A stretch of 64,000 nucleotides of DNA from Rivularia sp. PCC 7116 (GTDB lineage: Bacteria > Cyanobacteriota > Cyanobacteriia > Cyanobacteriales > Nostocaceae). Below the pieces are notes generated by a model. That model was not told the origin of the DNA. It saw only the letters and a list, made by a program, of their open reading frames with translations, and did not search any database. The stretch is from contig NC_019678.1 in assembly GCF_000316665.1 (NCBI RefSeq), forward strand, positions 434,001 through 498,000. Direction: 5' to 3'. Below, one piece after another: positions 54,621 through 63,877 of this stretch; position 1 is the stretch's first letter; each line of letters starts with the position of its first letter. Both the position numbers and the translations under genes were made by a program.

Positions 54621-57600
54621 TTATTGTATTAAGTTTGAATAAATCATACTTCTTACCATTAATTCTTCATGAGTACCTTGGTCTGCTAAAAGACCTCGGT
54701 CAAGAACCACAATAGTATCGGCATTTTTGATACTACTGGGATTTTGGGTAAATATAAAAGTAGTGCGAAGCCCTTCGGAAGTATTAATCAAAGCACGATT
54801 AAGATGAGCTAAATTTTGTCGAAACTGATACTCTAAAGCTGCATCGACACAGTTATTAGCTTCATCAAAAATTAAAATACGTGGATTTTTGACTAAGCCT
54901 CTAGCAATAGCGATTTTTTGCACTTGTAACCTCGGGAGTATGTTTTCTCCTTCTCCTACAATGGTGCTATAGCCTAAAGGTAGGGATTCGATAAAAGCGT
55001 GCGCTCCTGCAATTTTTGCCGCAACTTGAGCCTGTTCGAGAGAAAATTCTCGATTGTATAAAGTGATATTTTCTAAGATACTTCCCGAAAACAGGAATAA
55101 TTCCGGCGGTATCACTGCTAATTGACGATTTAGAGAATAAGAAGAAACTCTGTGAATGTCATGTCCATCAATCAGAATGCGCCCTTTATCCGGATGGTAC
55201 AAGCCACTAAGCAATTTAATAATCGTACTTTTCGTCGAAGCATTACCTCCGACGATACCGATAGTTTGTCCCGCTTTAACGCGAAAAGAAATATTTTGTA
55301 AAATATTCTTTGCTTGTGATAATGGTTTGTTTGTAGCTAATTCGGTAAAACTGACATTTTCAAAATACACTTCGCCGCGAATAGCAGGTAGCCCGGTTAA
55401 AGCTTTTTGTTCCTTGTCTGCTCGCTCAGTAGCTAAAACATCATCGAGCTTTTCAATAGAGGTGACTGTTTCAGAAAATTCATCCCGTAGGTTTACTAAC
55501 GCCAATATTGGGTTTACCGCATTACCAACAAGCATGTTGAAAGCAATAAATTCACCTATCGAGATTTGAGAATTTATCGTCATTTTGATGCCCCAATACA
55601 ATACGGCGGTATTGCCGAGGTGATGAATCAAACTACTTACAAACTGTAGACAATTGGTTAAGTTTCGACCTTGTTGGCGCGTTTTTATCATCCTAGTGAA
55701 ATATTCTTCCCAGCGCCTTAACAAAGAATTTTCGGCATTTTCAGTTTTGATTGTAGTTATGCCGGTTATCATTTCTACCATCGCGGAGTTTTGTACTTTA
55801 AAATCAAAAGAATATTGATGCTCGATTTTTTTGATAAATAAGCCCAAAAATACCAAGAGAAAGATGGTTGCTAGAATAAAACTCATCACAATCAAAGTAA
55901 GTTGCCAACTGTAATAAGCCATTAGCCCAAAGTAAGCAACCGTCATCAACCCATCCAAAATTGTAGTTATAGCTTTACGGGTTAAAAAGCGATGAATTTT
56001 CGGATTTTCTTGAATTTGGCACAGAATATCCCCTACTCTACGGGATGCAAAGAAAGATAATGGTAATTCCAAGGTACGAGCAATAAAATCGCCGGTTAAA
56101 GTTCGATCTAAGCGATTGGACAAATAGTCTAGGAAGTACTGACGCACTGCGGTTAAAGCAATACTTCCAAACCCAAATACAATAAAACCGAAAGCAAAAA
56201 TATTGATCGAATCTAAGCCAGAGCCAGCGATAAACGCATCTATTACAGTTTGAGCTAGTATTGCCGGAACTATGCCGAAAAATGGCAATAATATTGACAA
56301 AATTACAATTTTTGCCAGCAGAAGAAGATTATCTCTGAAAAAGCAATAAAATCTTTTAAAACTAATAGGTTCATTCTTCTTTTTGTAAAAAATCTTTGTT
56401 GGAGACAAAAGTACGGCATATCCCGTAAAACTGGCTTCAAATTCCTTACAGGAAATCCATTTTTTACCTATAGCTGGATCTGAAATTAATACAGATTTTT
56501 CTTTAATTTGCCATACAACTATATAGTGATTTCCCTGGTAATGAGCTATCCAAGGTGATGTTTGCGACTTTAATTGATTTAACGAACCTCTTACTGCTAA
56601 AGCCTGATATCCTAAGTATTCAGCAGCATTAGCTAAATCGTTCAACTCTGCACCCATATAATCGATGTGTGCAATAGAACGCAGACTATTTATACTAAAA
56701 CGTTTACCCCAGTATTTATTAATCATTGCCAAACTTGCCGCACCGCAATCTGACGAATTTTGTTGTTGAATGAAAGGGTAAATTTTAAACCAGCTTCGCG
56801 GAGGATGTTGATTTCCCAATGCAAAAATGCCATCGCTGGACTCGGGGACTTCCGGTTGGGGGTTTTTCGATTCAATCTCGTCATTTTTCTGAATATCTGA
56901 ACCGTTATCAGCGCTTTTGAAATCCGGTACAATCGTCTTAACTAAATCAAAATATTGTTTGGGTAGATAAAAAAGCAATAGATTAGTTCGAGATACAAAA
57001 TCCGATTGAATTGTATGGGGATGTTCCCAGCTTTCTCCTACTTTCGGTGGGCGATTTTTTCCCGAAATGCTGTCAATTTCTCCACTAGCAAGCCAAAAAT
57101 AACCTTCAGAGAAGGATTTAGCCATCAAACTACAGCCTGCATCAATTTTAGTGCTGACAAAATAAGGAAGTATTTTTTGTAAATTAACAGTATTTTGCGA
57201 GCGAAATTCTGTAAGAGTTTTGAAAAAAATCAACTTCTGAAGTGATTGACTTTCTTGTGAAAAATAATCCGATAAAGCAGGGTAACGCCGCAACCAAACA
57301 TCAAGTTCCCTTACAGAAATTTCAAAAAGCATCCCAGGAGTAGATGCGATAGCTTTATACTCTTGATACTGACTGCAAAATATATTATCCCCTCCAAAAA
57401 TTTGGTTTGGATGAAGCAGTTGAATTGATACTTCCTTTGCCAAGGATGCATCCAAGGCTAGCAAGCGGATTTGACCTTGATAAAGTAAGTAAACAACACC
57501 ACCCTCAACAGTTGAATCACCAAAGCAATTGTACTGAGTTAGTTCATCACCTAATTCAAACTCACGGGCTATCCAAGCTTCTTGAAACTCAGATGGGCAG

Positions 57601-57719
57601 TCAGTATCTCCAATAACTCGCTTCCAAAGCTGGTAAATAGCTTCGGAAACAACGGTTGAGGGAGTATTTTTTGTATCATTATCCGATTTCTGAACTCCCA
57701 ATCTTGGGTGCAAGTCCAT
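54621..57719 (-). CDS. hetC: HetC, C39-peptidase ABC-type protein with degenerate ATPase
   Basis: 1032 residues: cNMP-binding-like domain (about 50-160), linker, C39 peptidase (C325 in QQNSSDCGAAS, H398 in GNHYIVV, D414 in ISDPAIG; all present), membrane domain (about 470-740), nucleotide-binding domain (785-1030). The last is damaged: Walker A reads GGNASTKST (824-832; both inner Gly lost, Lys830 kept), the Q-loop Gln is Pro872, the signature is LPRLQ (928-932) in place of LSGGQ and the switch His is Gln992. Walker B D952-E953 remains. The call as hetC rests on this architecture plus hetP downstream. HetC is needed early in heterocyst development. No HlyD gene is beside it. An NtcA consensus lies 380 bases upstream. 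Confidence 0.9.
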   Translation of the reverse strand: MDLHPRLGVQKSDNDTKNTPSTVVSEAIYQLWKRVIGDTDCPSEFQEAWIAREFELGDELTQYNCFGDSTVEGGVVYLLYQGQIRLLALDASLAKEVSIQLLHPNQIFGGDNIFCSQYQEYKAIASTPGMLFEISVRELDVWLRRYPALSDYFSQESQSLQKLIFFKTLTEFRSQNTVNLQKILPYFVSTKIDAGCSLMAKSFSEGYFWLASGEIDSISGKNRPPKVGESWEHPHTIQSDFVSRTNLLLFYLPKQYFDLVKTIVPDFKSADNGSDIQKNDEIESKNPQPEVPESSDGIFALGNQHPPRSWFKIYPFIQQQNSSDCGAASLAMINKYWGKRFSINSLRSIAHIDYMGAELNDLANAAEYLGYQALAVRGSLNQLKSQTSPWIAHYQGNHYIVVWQIKEKSVLISDPAIGKKWISCKEFEASFTGYAVLLSPTKIFYKKKNEPISFKRFYCFFRDNLLLLAKIVILSILLPFFGIVPAILAQTVIDAFIAGSGLDSINIFAFGFIVFGFGSIALTAVRQYFLDYLSNRLDRTLTGDFIARTLELPLSFFASRRVGDILCQIQENPKIHRFLTRKAITTILDGLMTVAYFGLMAYYSWQLTLIVMSFILATIFLLVFLGLFIKKIEHQYSFDFKVQNSAMVEMITGITTIKTENAENSLLRRWEEYFTRMIKTRQQGRNLTNCLQFVSSLIHHLGNTAVLYWGIKMTINSQISIGEFIAFNMLVGNAVNPILALVNLRDEFSETVTSIEKLDDVLATERADKEQKALTGLPAIRGEVYFENVSFTELATNKPLSQAKNILQNISFRVKAGQTIGIVGGNASTKSTIIKLLSGLYHPDKGRILIDGHDIHRVSSYSLNRQLAVIPPELFLFSGSILENITLYNREFSLEQAQVAAKIAGAHAFIESLPLGYSTIVGEGENILPRLQVQKIAIARGLVKNPRILIFDEANNCVDAALEYQFRQNLAHLNRALINTSEGLRTTFIFTQNPSSIKNADTIVVLDRGLLADQGTHEELMVRSMIYSNLIQ

Positions 57720-58406
57720 CTTTTAATCTCTAAATAAAGTAATTTTATTAACAATAGTCAAATTTTGAAGAAGTAGTTTAAAAGAGCTTCAAAAAGCCTC
57801 AATAATGTTTTATACTAATGCTAACCACTGAATTTGCTCTCTACACCCGTATTAATAAATACTAATTATTTACTTGTTTTATCTTTATCAATTCTTAGTG
57901 GCTTTTCGTACATTGCAAGTTTGAAATAAAACATTTCTTTAGCCAAACGCAATTTACTATCCTAGTAGAGCATTAATTACCATTAAATGCATTGTTATTA
58001 AATTTTTGCCCCTATCGTCAATAAACATCTTATACTTTATCGAAGTTTTACTTCTACTTTAATTAGTGTTCATTGTTTCAAGTAAATGATTATGTATTTT
58101 TAAGTACAACTTCTCATTAGTAGATAATTTATAATCAGATACTTTTAGCATCAAGTTTTTTGAGAAAAGCGCTGATATTATCCTTTTTTTTTATAATTTT
58201 TTTAAATAATTTGATTTCTGCTTGCGAAACTTGTTCATTGCGAACATATATTCAAGTGTTATTAGCTGTGATTATAATTAGAGCTAATAAGATTTGCATT
58301 TTAAAAATATAAATTTTATTTTTTTGACTTTAAAAAATAGCTTAAATATCAATAATTGGGATTGCCGAACTACCATTGAATAGGTCAAAGGTCACAATTC
58401 CTCTGT
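57720..58406. other. Upstream control region of hetC
   Basis: About 690 bases without a gene, containing the NtcA consensus at 58094-58107. A long untranslated leader would be in line with hetC in Anabaena, whose main transcript starts several hundred bases upstream of the gene. Confidence 0.5.
58094..58107. promoter_or_regulatory. NtcA-binding consensus upstream of hetC
   Basis: GTATTTTTAAGTAC is a perfect GTA-N8-TAC, the NtcA consensus. Its centre is about 380 bases upstream of the hetC ATG. I do not see a fully convincing -10 box (TAN3T) about 22 bases downstream on the minus strand, which lowers confidence. hetC is a known NtcA target in Anabaena. Confidence 0.6.
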
Positions 58407-58508
58407 AAAAAAATGGGCAGGCTTCCCGTTCTGGATCTTCCAGACCCAGAACGGACGAGTCCCTATGTTTTAAAACGAGGGCTTTTTTAAAAGCCTGCCC
58501 ATTTTTTT
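58407..58508. terminator. 102-base structured palindrome with 18-bp perfect outer stem
   Basis: Outer arms 58407-58424 and 58491-58508 are exact reverse complements (AAAAAAATGGGCAGGCTT). Inside are further stems: CCGTTCTGG / CCAGAACGG (58426-58434 with 58446-58454), GTTTTAAAAC (58467-58476) and GGCTTTTTTAAAAGCC (about 58480-58494, an alternative to part of the outer stem). The T run on either strand makes it a bidirectional terminator candidate after the GH116 gene, but the branched interior is unusual for one. Confidence 0.7.
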
Positions 58509-58602
58509 AGGAGTATGTCGGTAATCAGTGATAGGTCAAAAATTGCTTCTACTTCAACTCATGACTTACGCCCTTCATAGCCTCTTACCTCTTGAGAATC
58601 TA

Positions 58603-61002
58603 TCAAATTACTAAATAAATCGCCCAAATAGCCATCGCTCTAAGATAAACACAAGCGCGGAAATTTCTAGTAGCAGTAATAGCTTCAGGAGTCCGGAACT
58701 GTAAGCCGTGTTCGTAAATTTGATTTACTACAGCCTCTGTTAGCTTGAATGCTTCCGATTTCATTCCCATTTGCACTAGAAAAGCAGCGATTCCAAAGTT
58801 AATTCCCGTCCACACTTCCAACGGATGAGTTGCATCGGGATTTTCGGGAGAACCATCAAGACGCAAACCATTCGCAGCACCCAGTTTGCCTTGATTAAAT
58901 TTGAGAAAACAAGCATCGTAAACCGAATTTAAAGCCGACATAGTGCATTCTGGAGGTACAATATCCGGTAGCTTTAATAACCGAGCGTAGAATTGTCCGC
59001 ATAATTGATCTGCCATAACCACATCAGAACCGCTTTCACTATCGAGACGATAGAATTTACCGTTCCATAGTTTTTCTTGGTAAACGGGACGAGATTTTTC
59101 TAGCCAACCTTCGTAAATAGATTTTTGCGCCGCTAAGTTTTCGACTTGCACTTGCTTGCTTGATAAAACTTCAGCGATGGCGATCGCTGCTTCTAGGGCT
59201 GCCAACCATAGTCCGCCACAATAAGCACTTACACCCAGCAACCGCCAGTCATCAAAAGTTTGATCGGGGGCACCGGAATTTTCTGGAATACCGTCGCCAT
59301 CTTTATCAAATGCTTTGAGGTAGTTTAAAGTTTCAACAATGGCATTCCAACAATCTGCAAGAAATTCAATATCATTACTACCTGTAAAAATAAAATCTCG
59401 ATAAACTTGTAGCACAAAATCACAACCCAAATCTTTCCATTGGTTGCAATCTTGATAGCTGGTGTAATTAGTTTTTTCCCAAACGTGTTCGTTGGGCGCG
59501 CCTAAGTCGTGAGGGGTTGCACCGGCAGCTTTACGTACAGCTAAAGGACTTTCTGCTCCAATAGTATAGTAGTAACCAATGACACGAGTTTTTTCATCAC
59601 TCTCGGGAATTGCTCTTGCAAAGGCGCGCATTACTGCTTTTTCTAATTCAGGAAACAAATTTAGCAAGCCGAAGGAACCATAAAGCCTCACGTCCAAACT
59701 TTCGTACCAGCGATAGTCCAAACATTCAAGTACTGCAAATTGACCTATAGGATCTCGTTTTGAAGCCGCGCTCCATAAAGTACCACCAGCCGTGAGATCG
59801 TAAAGTTCGTTAAACAAAGCCATTTTGAACCAGTCAGGCAAATCTGGACGCTCAACAATTGGTTGTTGCCAAGCTTGAACTTGGCTTAGCCAATTTTGAT
59901 ACTCTTCTAGAGCAGTGGTGGCAATATTCCAAGCATTCTTACCATTATCGCCAAAAAAATCCGTATATCTGCGCTTATATGTAACACCAGATACAAACTC
60001 AGTGATAGGAAAATCCCAAGCAACAGCAAAAGGTATCTGTAAACTTTCTCCTGGTTGAAGAGTAAAACGTACCGCAATCGCTGCCCCAACTTGCTCGTTT
60101 GAAATTGCGGGGGTTTCATCGGAAATATTAGCTAAAGAACCGGTTTTAGCAAAACTTCGCCAAATATCTTCACCAGTACTAGTTGGATTCCATCTATTAT
60201 GATGAAATATTTCAACTTTTGGATGTTTAGCAGTTGCAATGCACCAGGAACCTTCCCCTTCTATAGGTTCTGCGGTACCTATTTTATCTAATACACAACC
60301 AATGTATTCAGAATTTGTAACTAACCGATTAAAATTACCTTTACTTTCACCTAAATTGGGTTGATAGTCATAAACAGGACTACCATCATCCCGCATTTCG
60401 ACTTCAGGAGACTTGAGTGTATTGGTAAACCATCCCACCATATTTTGCCAAGTCAACATAATACTTAAAGTAACTGGCTCTGAAGTTGGATTGCTAGCAT
60501 TCCACAGAAATATTGCTACCGGATAGCTAGATTCTTGGTAATTGTCAGCCCAAATCGGCGAAAATTGCTCGCAACTTAACCTCGATTGAAACACATTTTC
60601 ATATACAAACCAACTACGGGGATATAGCGCGTGATAAGTTCCACTAGAATCACCTTTGGATCGGGAAGGATACCATTCCCAAGCCGATAAAGTAGAATCA
60701 TTACTTGGTTCTGTAGATAATGCATAAGCAACATTTCTATTGCTGCTACTTTCAAACAAGCTAAACTGACACGCAGGAATATTCCCAAAAGTATGTTCCC
60801 CGCCATCAATATGCCAAAGATTAAAATCTCCTCGTGAAGAACGACCGATACAACCAGCGCCAAAACCACCGAGGGGCATTCCCTGCCAAGGACCATCATC
60901 AATATTACTAGCTTTGCGAACCGTGTAGGGTTTATCCCAGCCTAAACCAATAGCACGATTCCAAGCACAAGCAGGAATTGCATTATAGGACGGATTTTCC
61001 AT
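58603..61002 (-). CDS. GH116 family glycosidase (GBA2-type beta-glucosidase/glucosylceramidase-like)
   Basis: 799 residues. The N-terminal beta domain (about 35-340) starts with the family signature MPLGGFGAGCIGRSSRGDF. The (alpha/alpha)6 domain (about 375-795) holds the nucleophile E399 in ALFNELYDL and the acid/base D584 in PDQTFDDW, followed by SAYCGGLWLAAL. There is no signal peptide, so a cytosolic enzyme on beta-glucosides or glycolipids. GH116 is known from human GBA2 and from thermophilic bacterial beta-glucosidases. Heterocysts carry a glycolipid layer, which makes the position beside hetC suggestive, but no functional link can be shown from the sequence. An isolated gene, followed by the palindrome at 58407-58508. 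Confidence 0.9.
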   Translation of the reverse strand: MENPSYNAIPACAWNRAIGLGWDKPYTVRKASNIDDGPWQGMPLGGFGAGCIGRSSRGDFNLWHIDGGEHTFGNIPACQFSLFESSSNRNVAYALSTEPSNDSTLSAWEWYPSRSKGDSSGTYHALYPRSWFVYENVFQSRLSCEQFSPIWADNYQESSYPVAIFLWNASNPTSEPVTLSIMLTWQNMVGWFTNTLKSPEVEMRDDGSPVYDYQPNLGESKGNFNRLVTNSEYIGCVLDKIGTAEPIEGEGSWCIATAKHPKVEIFHHNRWNPTSTGEDIWRSFAKTGSLANISDETPAISNEQVGAAIAVRFTLQPGESLQIPFAVAWDFPITEFVSGVTYKRRYTDFFGDNGKNAWNIATTALEEYQNWLSQVQAWQQPIVERPDLPDWFKMALFNELYDLTAGGTLWSAASKRDPIGQFAVLECLDYRWYESLDVRLYGSFGLLNLFPELEKAVMRAFARAIPESDEKTRVIGYYYTIGAESPLAVRKAAGATPHDLGAPNEHVWEKTNYTSYQDCNQWKDLGCDFVLQVYRDFIFTGSNDIEFLADCWNAIVETLNYLKAFDKDGDGIPENSGAPDQTFDDWRLLGVSAYCGGLWLAALEAAIAIAEVLSSKQVQVENLAAQKSIYEGWLEKSRPVYQEKLWNGKFYRLDSESGSDVVMADQLCGQFYARLLKLPDIVPPECTMSALNSVYDACFLKFNQGKLGAANGLRLDGSPENPDATHPLEVWTGINFGIAAFLVQMGMKSEAFKLTEAVVNQIYEHGLQFRTPEAITATRNFRACVYLRAMAIWAIYLVI

Positions 61003-61897
61003 GTGTAATTTTTACAGCATTCAGTTACGACAATGAAGTATGACCTGATGTGCAATTTTTCTCAAGTCCTAGATCGTACAGTCGCAGTTAATTCGTATTA
61101 ATTACAAAGAAGGAAGCAGGAAGAAGGAAATAATCAAATAGGAAACGTCTCAAACTGCTAATTATTCATCCACAATCTAAAATTTGGTGCGCCAAAGTTT
61201 GGAGGCAACAAACTAACTCTTAAGAGTATCTCCACAGGCAAATTTTATGCAAAATATAAAATCTCGTGCGCTCCAATCTCGAAATGCGTTAAAATTAAAT
61301 ACCATATATACAAAAGTAATCCAATCTATGCCTTATATATGTTCGGCAATTAAACTACTTGGGTGTAGTCCAGGTGACAAGCAGTAGATATTCATTATAA
61401 GCAAAAACTATTAATTCAATATAGTGTCGGTAAAGTAAATGTAGAGGCTTAAGGCTCGCGATATAGTATCTGTGCTATATCCTTAATATAGTAGTCAGTA
61501 AACTAGAAAATAAGCAAAAATTATACTTAGTCCTTACAAAGTTTTAACAACGGAGGGTTATAAAAGTGTATAAACACGTGCAGACCCCATTACTAGCAGT
61601 AAGTAAAAGCAAGAGAGAATCAAGGGAAGCATTTATCATAAATCGCATCTCTTCTCCATTAAACAGAACTTACTATTGCCATAGTCACTCCCAGCCTAGG
61701 TAGGATAAAGACTCTTGGCGTTGCTAAGTAATTAAATTATTTTTTATCCCATGATTAACTGTGGGACTATTAAAAAAATACAGGTTAATCTAGAGGAGAG
61801 AGTTAGCGTACTTTGCCTGCAATACGGCATGGCAAGGGGCAATACTCCCATCCCTCAAATCCCCGAATTGTCTCTAGGAAAGCATTGTCCTTACTCC
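61003..61897. other. Intergenic region upstream of hisD
   Basis: About 890 bases without a trusted gene; the frame in front of hisD is open from 61751, but the extra 49 codons have no family match. A single GGCGTTGCTAAG repeat end is at about 61717. Confidence 0.45.
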
Positions 61898-63199
61898 ATG
61901 CTGCGAATTATTAATCAGCAGGCAGACGTTATAGCAGAATTGCAACGTATCTGCGATCGCACCAATGACGAACAGGTGCTTCACAAAGAAGCAACGGTGC
62001 GGGAAGTACTCCAAGCGGTGAAGCGCCAAGGCGATAAAGCGGTATTACATTACACGGCCGAATTTGATCGTCAAATCCTTAATGCTGAAGAATTACGAGT
62101 AACCAAGTCGGAATTCGATGAAGCTTACAAAAATATTTCTAAGGATTTGTTAGAAGGAATTAAACTGGCTAGTTCAAAGATTGAAGCATTTCATCGACAG
62201 CGAGTTCCTAAAAGTTGGGTCAACTTCGGTGACGATGAAGTAGTTCTAGGTAAAAGATATACTCCTGTAGATACTGCGGGTTTATATGTACCGGGTGGTC
62301 GAGCTTCATATCCTAGCACCGTACTAATGAACGGGATTCCAGCAAAAGTAGCAGGAGTCCCGCGTCGAGTTATGGTTACGCCGCCAGGAAGTGAGAAGGG
62401 AATCAATCCGGCAGTATTAGTAGCTGCAAAAGAAGCCGGAATCGAAGAAATTTATCGTATTGGCGGAGCGCAAGCAATCGGCGCTTTAGCTTACGGAACT
62501 CAAACGATTCCCAAAGTTGATGTTATAACTGGACCTGGAAATGTTTACGTAACCTTAGCAAAAAAGTTAGTTTACGGAACTGTCGGCATTGACTCCCTAG
62601 CTGGACCAAGCGAAGTCTTAATTATTGCTGATGAAACAGCAAATCCCATACACATTGCCACAGATTTATTAGCTCAGGCAGAACACGATCCAATGGCAGC
62701 AGCTATACTATTGACTACCGATGCTGCTTTAGCCAAGGATGTAAAGGTAGCCTTAGAAAGACAATTAGTTGACCACCCGAAGCGATTAAATACGGAAAAA
62801 GCTATAGCTCATTACGGTTTGGTGGTAATCGTAGAATCCTTAGAAGTTGCCGCACAATTTTCTAACAAATTTGCTCCAGAACACTTAGAATTAGAAGTAT
62901 CCGATCCTTGGGCATTATTACCTTTGATTCTTCATGCTGGAGCTATATTTTTAGGTCATTCTACCCCAGAAGCTGTAGGAGACTATTTAGCAGGTCCCAA
63001 CCATACTTTACCTACTTCTGGTGCAGCTAGATATGCTTCAGCATTAGGAGTTGAAACTTTCTTAAAACACTCTAGTATTATTCAGTACTCGCAAACAGCA
63101 CTAGATAAAGTTGCTGGCGCGATAGATATACTAGCGACTGCTGAAGGCTTACCATCTCACGCTGAATCGGTAAGACGGCGAATACGAACAGAAGGTTAA
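61898..63199 (+). CDS. hisD: Histidinol dehydrogenase
   Basis: Catalyses the last two steps of histidine synthesis, L-histidinol to L-histidine with two NAD, zinc-dependent, cytosolic. I start at the ATG at 61898 (MLRIINQQADVIAEL), which gives 433 residues, the normal size; the frame is open back to 61751. Signature blocks are clear: GGRASYPSTVLMNGIPAKVAG, DVITGPGNVYVTLAKK, GIDSLAGPSEVLIIADE, the zinc and active-site region AEHDPMAAAILLTT, the catalytic FAPEHLELE and GPNHTLPTSGAARYASALGV. Not part of a his operon here, as is usual in cyanobacteria. Confidence 0.96.
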   Translation: MLRIINQQADVIAELQRICDRTNDEQVLHKEATVREVLQAVKRQGDKAVLHYTAEFDRQILNAEELRVTKSEFDEAYKNISKDLLEGIKLASSKIEAFHRQRVPKSWVNFGDDEVVLGKRYTPVDTAGLYVPGGRASYPSTVLMNGIPAKVAGVPRRVMVTPPGSEKGINPAVLVAAKEAGIEEIYRIGGAQAIGALAYGTQTIPKVDVITGPGNVYVTLAKKLVYGTVGIDSLAGPSEVLIIADETANPIHIATDLLAQAEHDPMAAAILLTTDAALAKDVKVALERQLVDHPKRLNTEKAIAHYGLVVIVESLEVAAQFSNKFAPEHLELEVSDPWALLPLILHAGAIFLGHSTPEAVGDYLAGPNHTLPTSGAARYASALGVETFLKHSSIIQYSQTALDKVAGAIDILATAEGLPSHAESVRRRIRTEG

Positions 63200-63298
63200 G
63201 GTATTAGTCTGTCTTACTAGTTTTAATGTGTTTTATGCAAGTCCACCTCTTGCTTTTTATTCTTCGCTCTTAAGCGAAAGCCCTATAAAACATTGCTT

Positions 63299-63321
63299 GA
63301 GACGTAGCATTGCTACGTCTC
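63299..63321. repeat. Interspersed palindrome GAGACGT...ACGTCTC, copy 2
   Basis: Perfect 11-bp arms GAGACGTAGCA / TGCTACGTCTC around one base. It is the same family as 1722-1744 and lies in the 330-base gap after hisD, in which I see no gene. Confidence 0.75.
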
Positions 63322-63529
63322 TGCAAGGGTTTGATATTTACTACAGAATGTAAATAAATATAATTCATAGCTTAATGCAGCAAGACCATAGGACTAAAAG
63401 ATAAATAATTTGATATATCACAATACAAAGGAAAGTTTTCTTCCGATAGGCGCACTCTCGTTTGTATCATTCTTGCCTGCACAGTAGTTTGTAGGCAATA
63501 CTTTGGCAATATTAAGTTTTTGCTAAGAT

Positions 63530-63877
63530 TTAAATGTCATTCTTCTGTTCGTTAGCATCAATATCTTGCAAAGAAGTTTCAAAGTTCATCCTTTGTTCGG
63601 CATTGCGTAAAAAATAACCGCTAATCATTGCTGATGCTAATAATTTACCTAAGTTTTCACGATTAGTATTTATATTTACATTAAAATGATCTGAAGGCAA
63701 ACTGCCTAAAAGTCCTATAATATTACGCTCTATTACCCCTAAGACTTCAGGAGAAGCTGGTTTAGATAGCTGAGTGATTGCTTCAGGGCTTAAAGAGCTA
63801 ACATATTGCCATAACAAGTTAGCTGTTTTAGAATCGCCATTAAAAAAATCTGAAGCCCGATTGGATGGATCGCTCAT
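63530..63877 (-). CDS. DUF760 domain protein
   Basis: 115 residues matching the cyanobacterial/plastid DUF760 pattern: LLWQYVSSLSPEAITQLSKP, then SPEVLGVIERNIIGLLGSLP and the end of the domain NRENLGKLLASAMISGYFLR. All-helical, no signal peptide, no membrane segment. Function is not established; homologs are conserved in cyanobacteria and chloroplasts. The ribosome site is strong (AAGGAGT). A single gene convergent with hisD. Confidence 0.9.
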   Translation of the reverse strand: MSDPSNRASDFFNGDSKTANLLWQYVSSLSPEAITQLSKPASPEVLGVIERNIIGLLGSLPSDHFNVNINTNRENLGKLLASAMISGYFLRNAEQRMNFETSLQDIDANEQKNDI

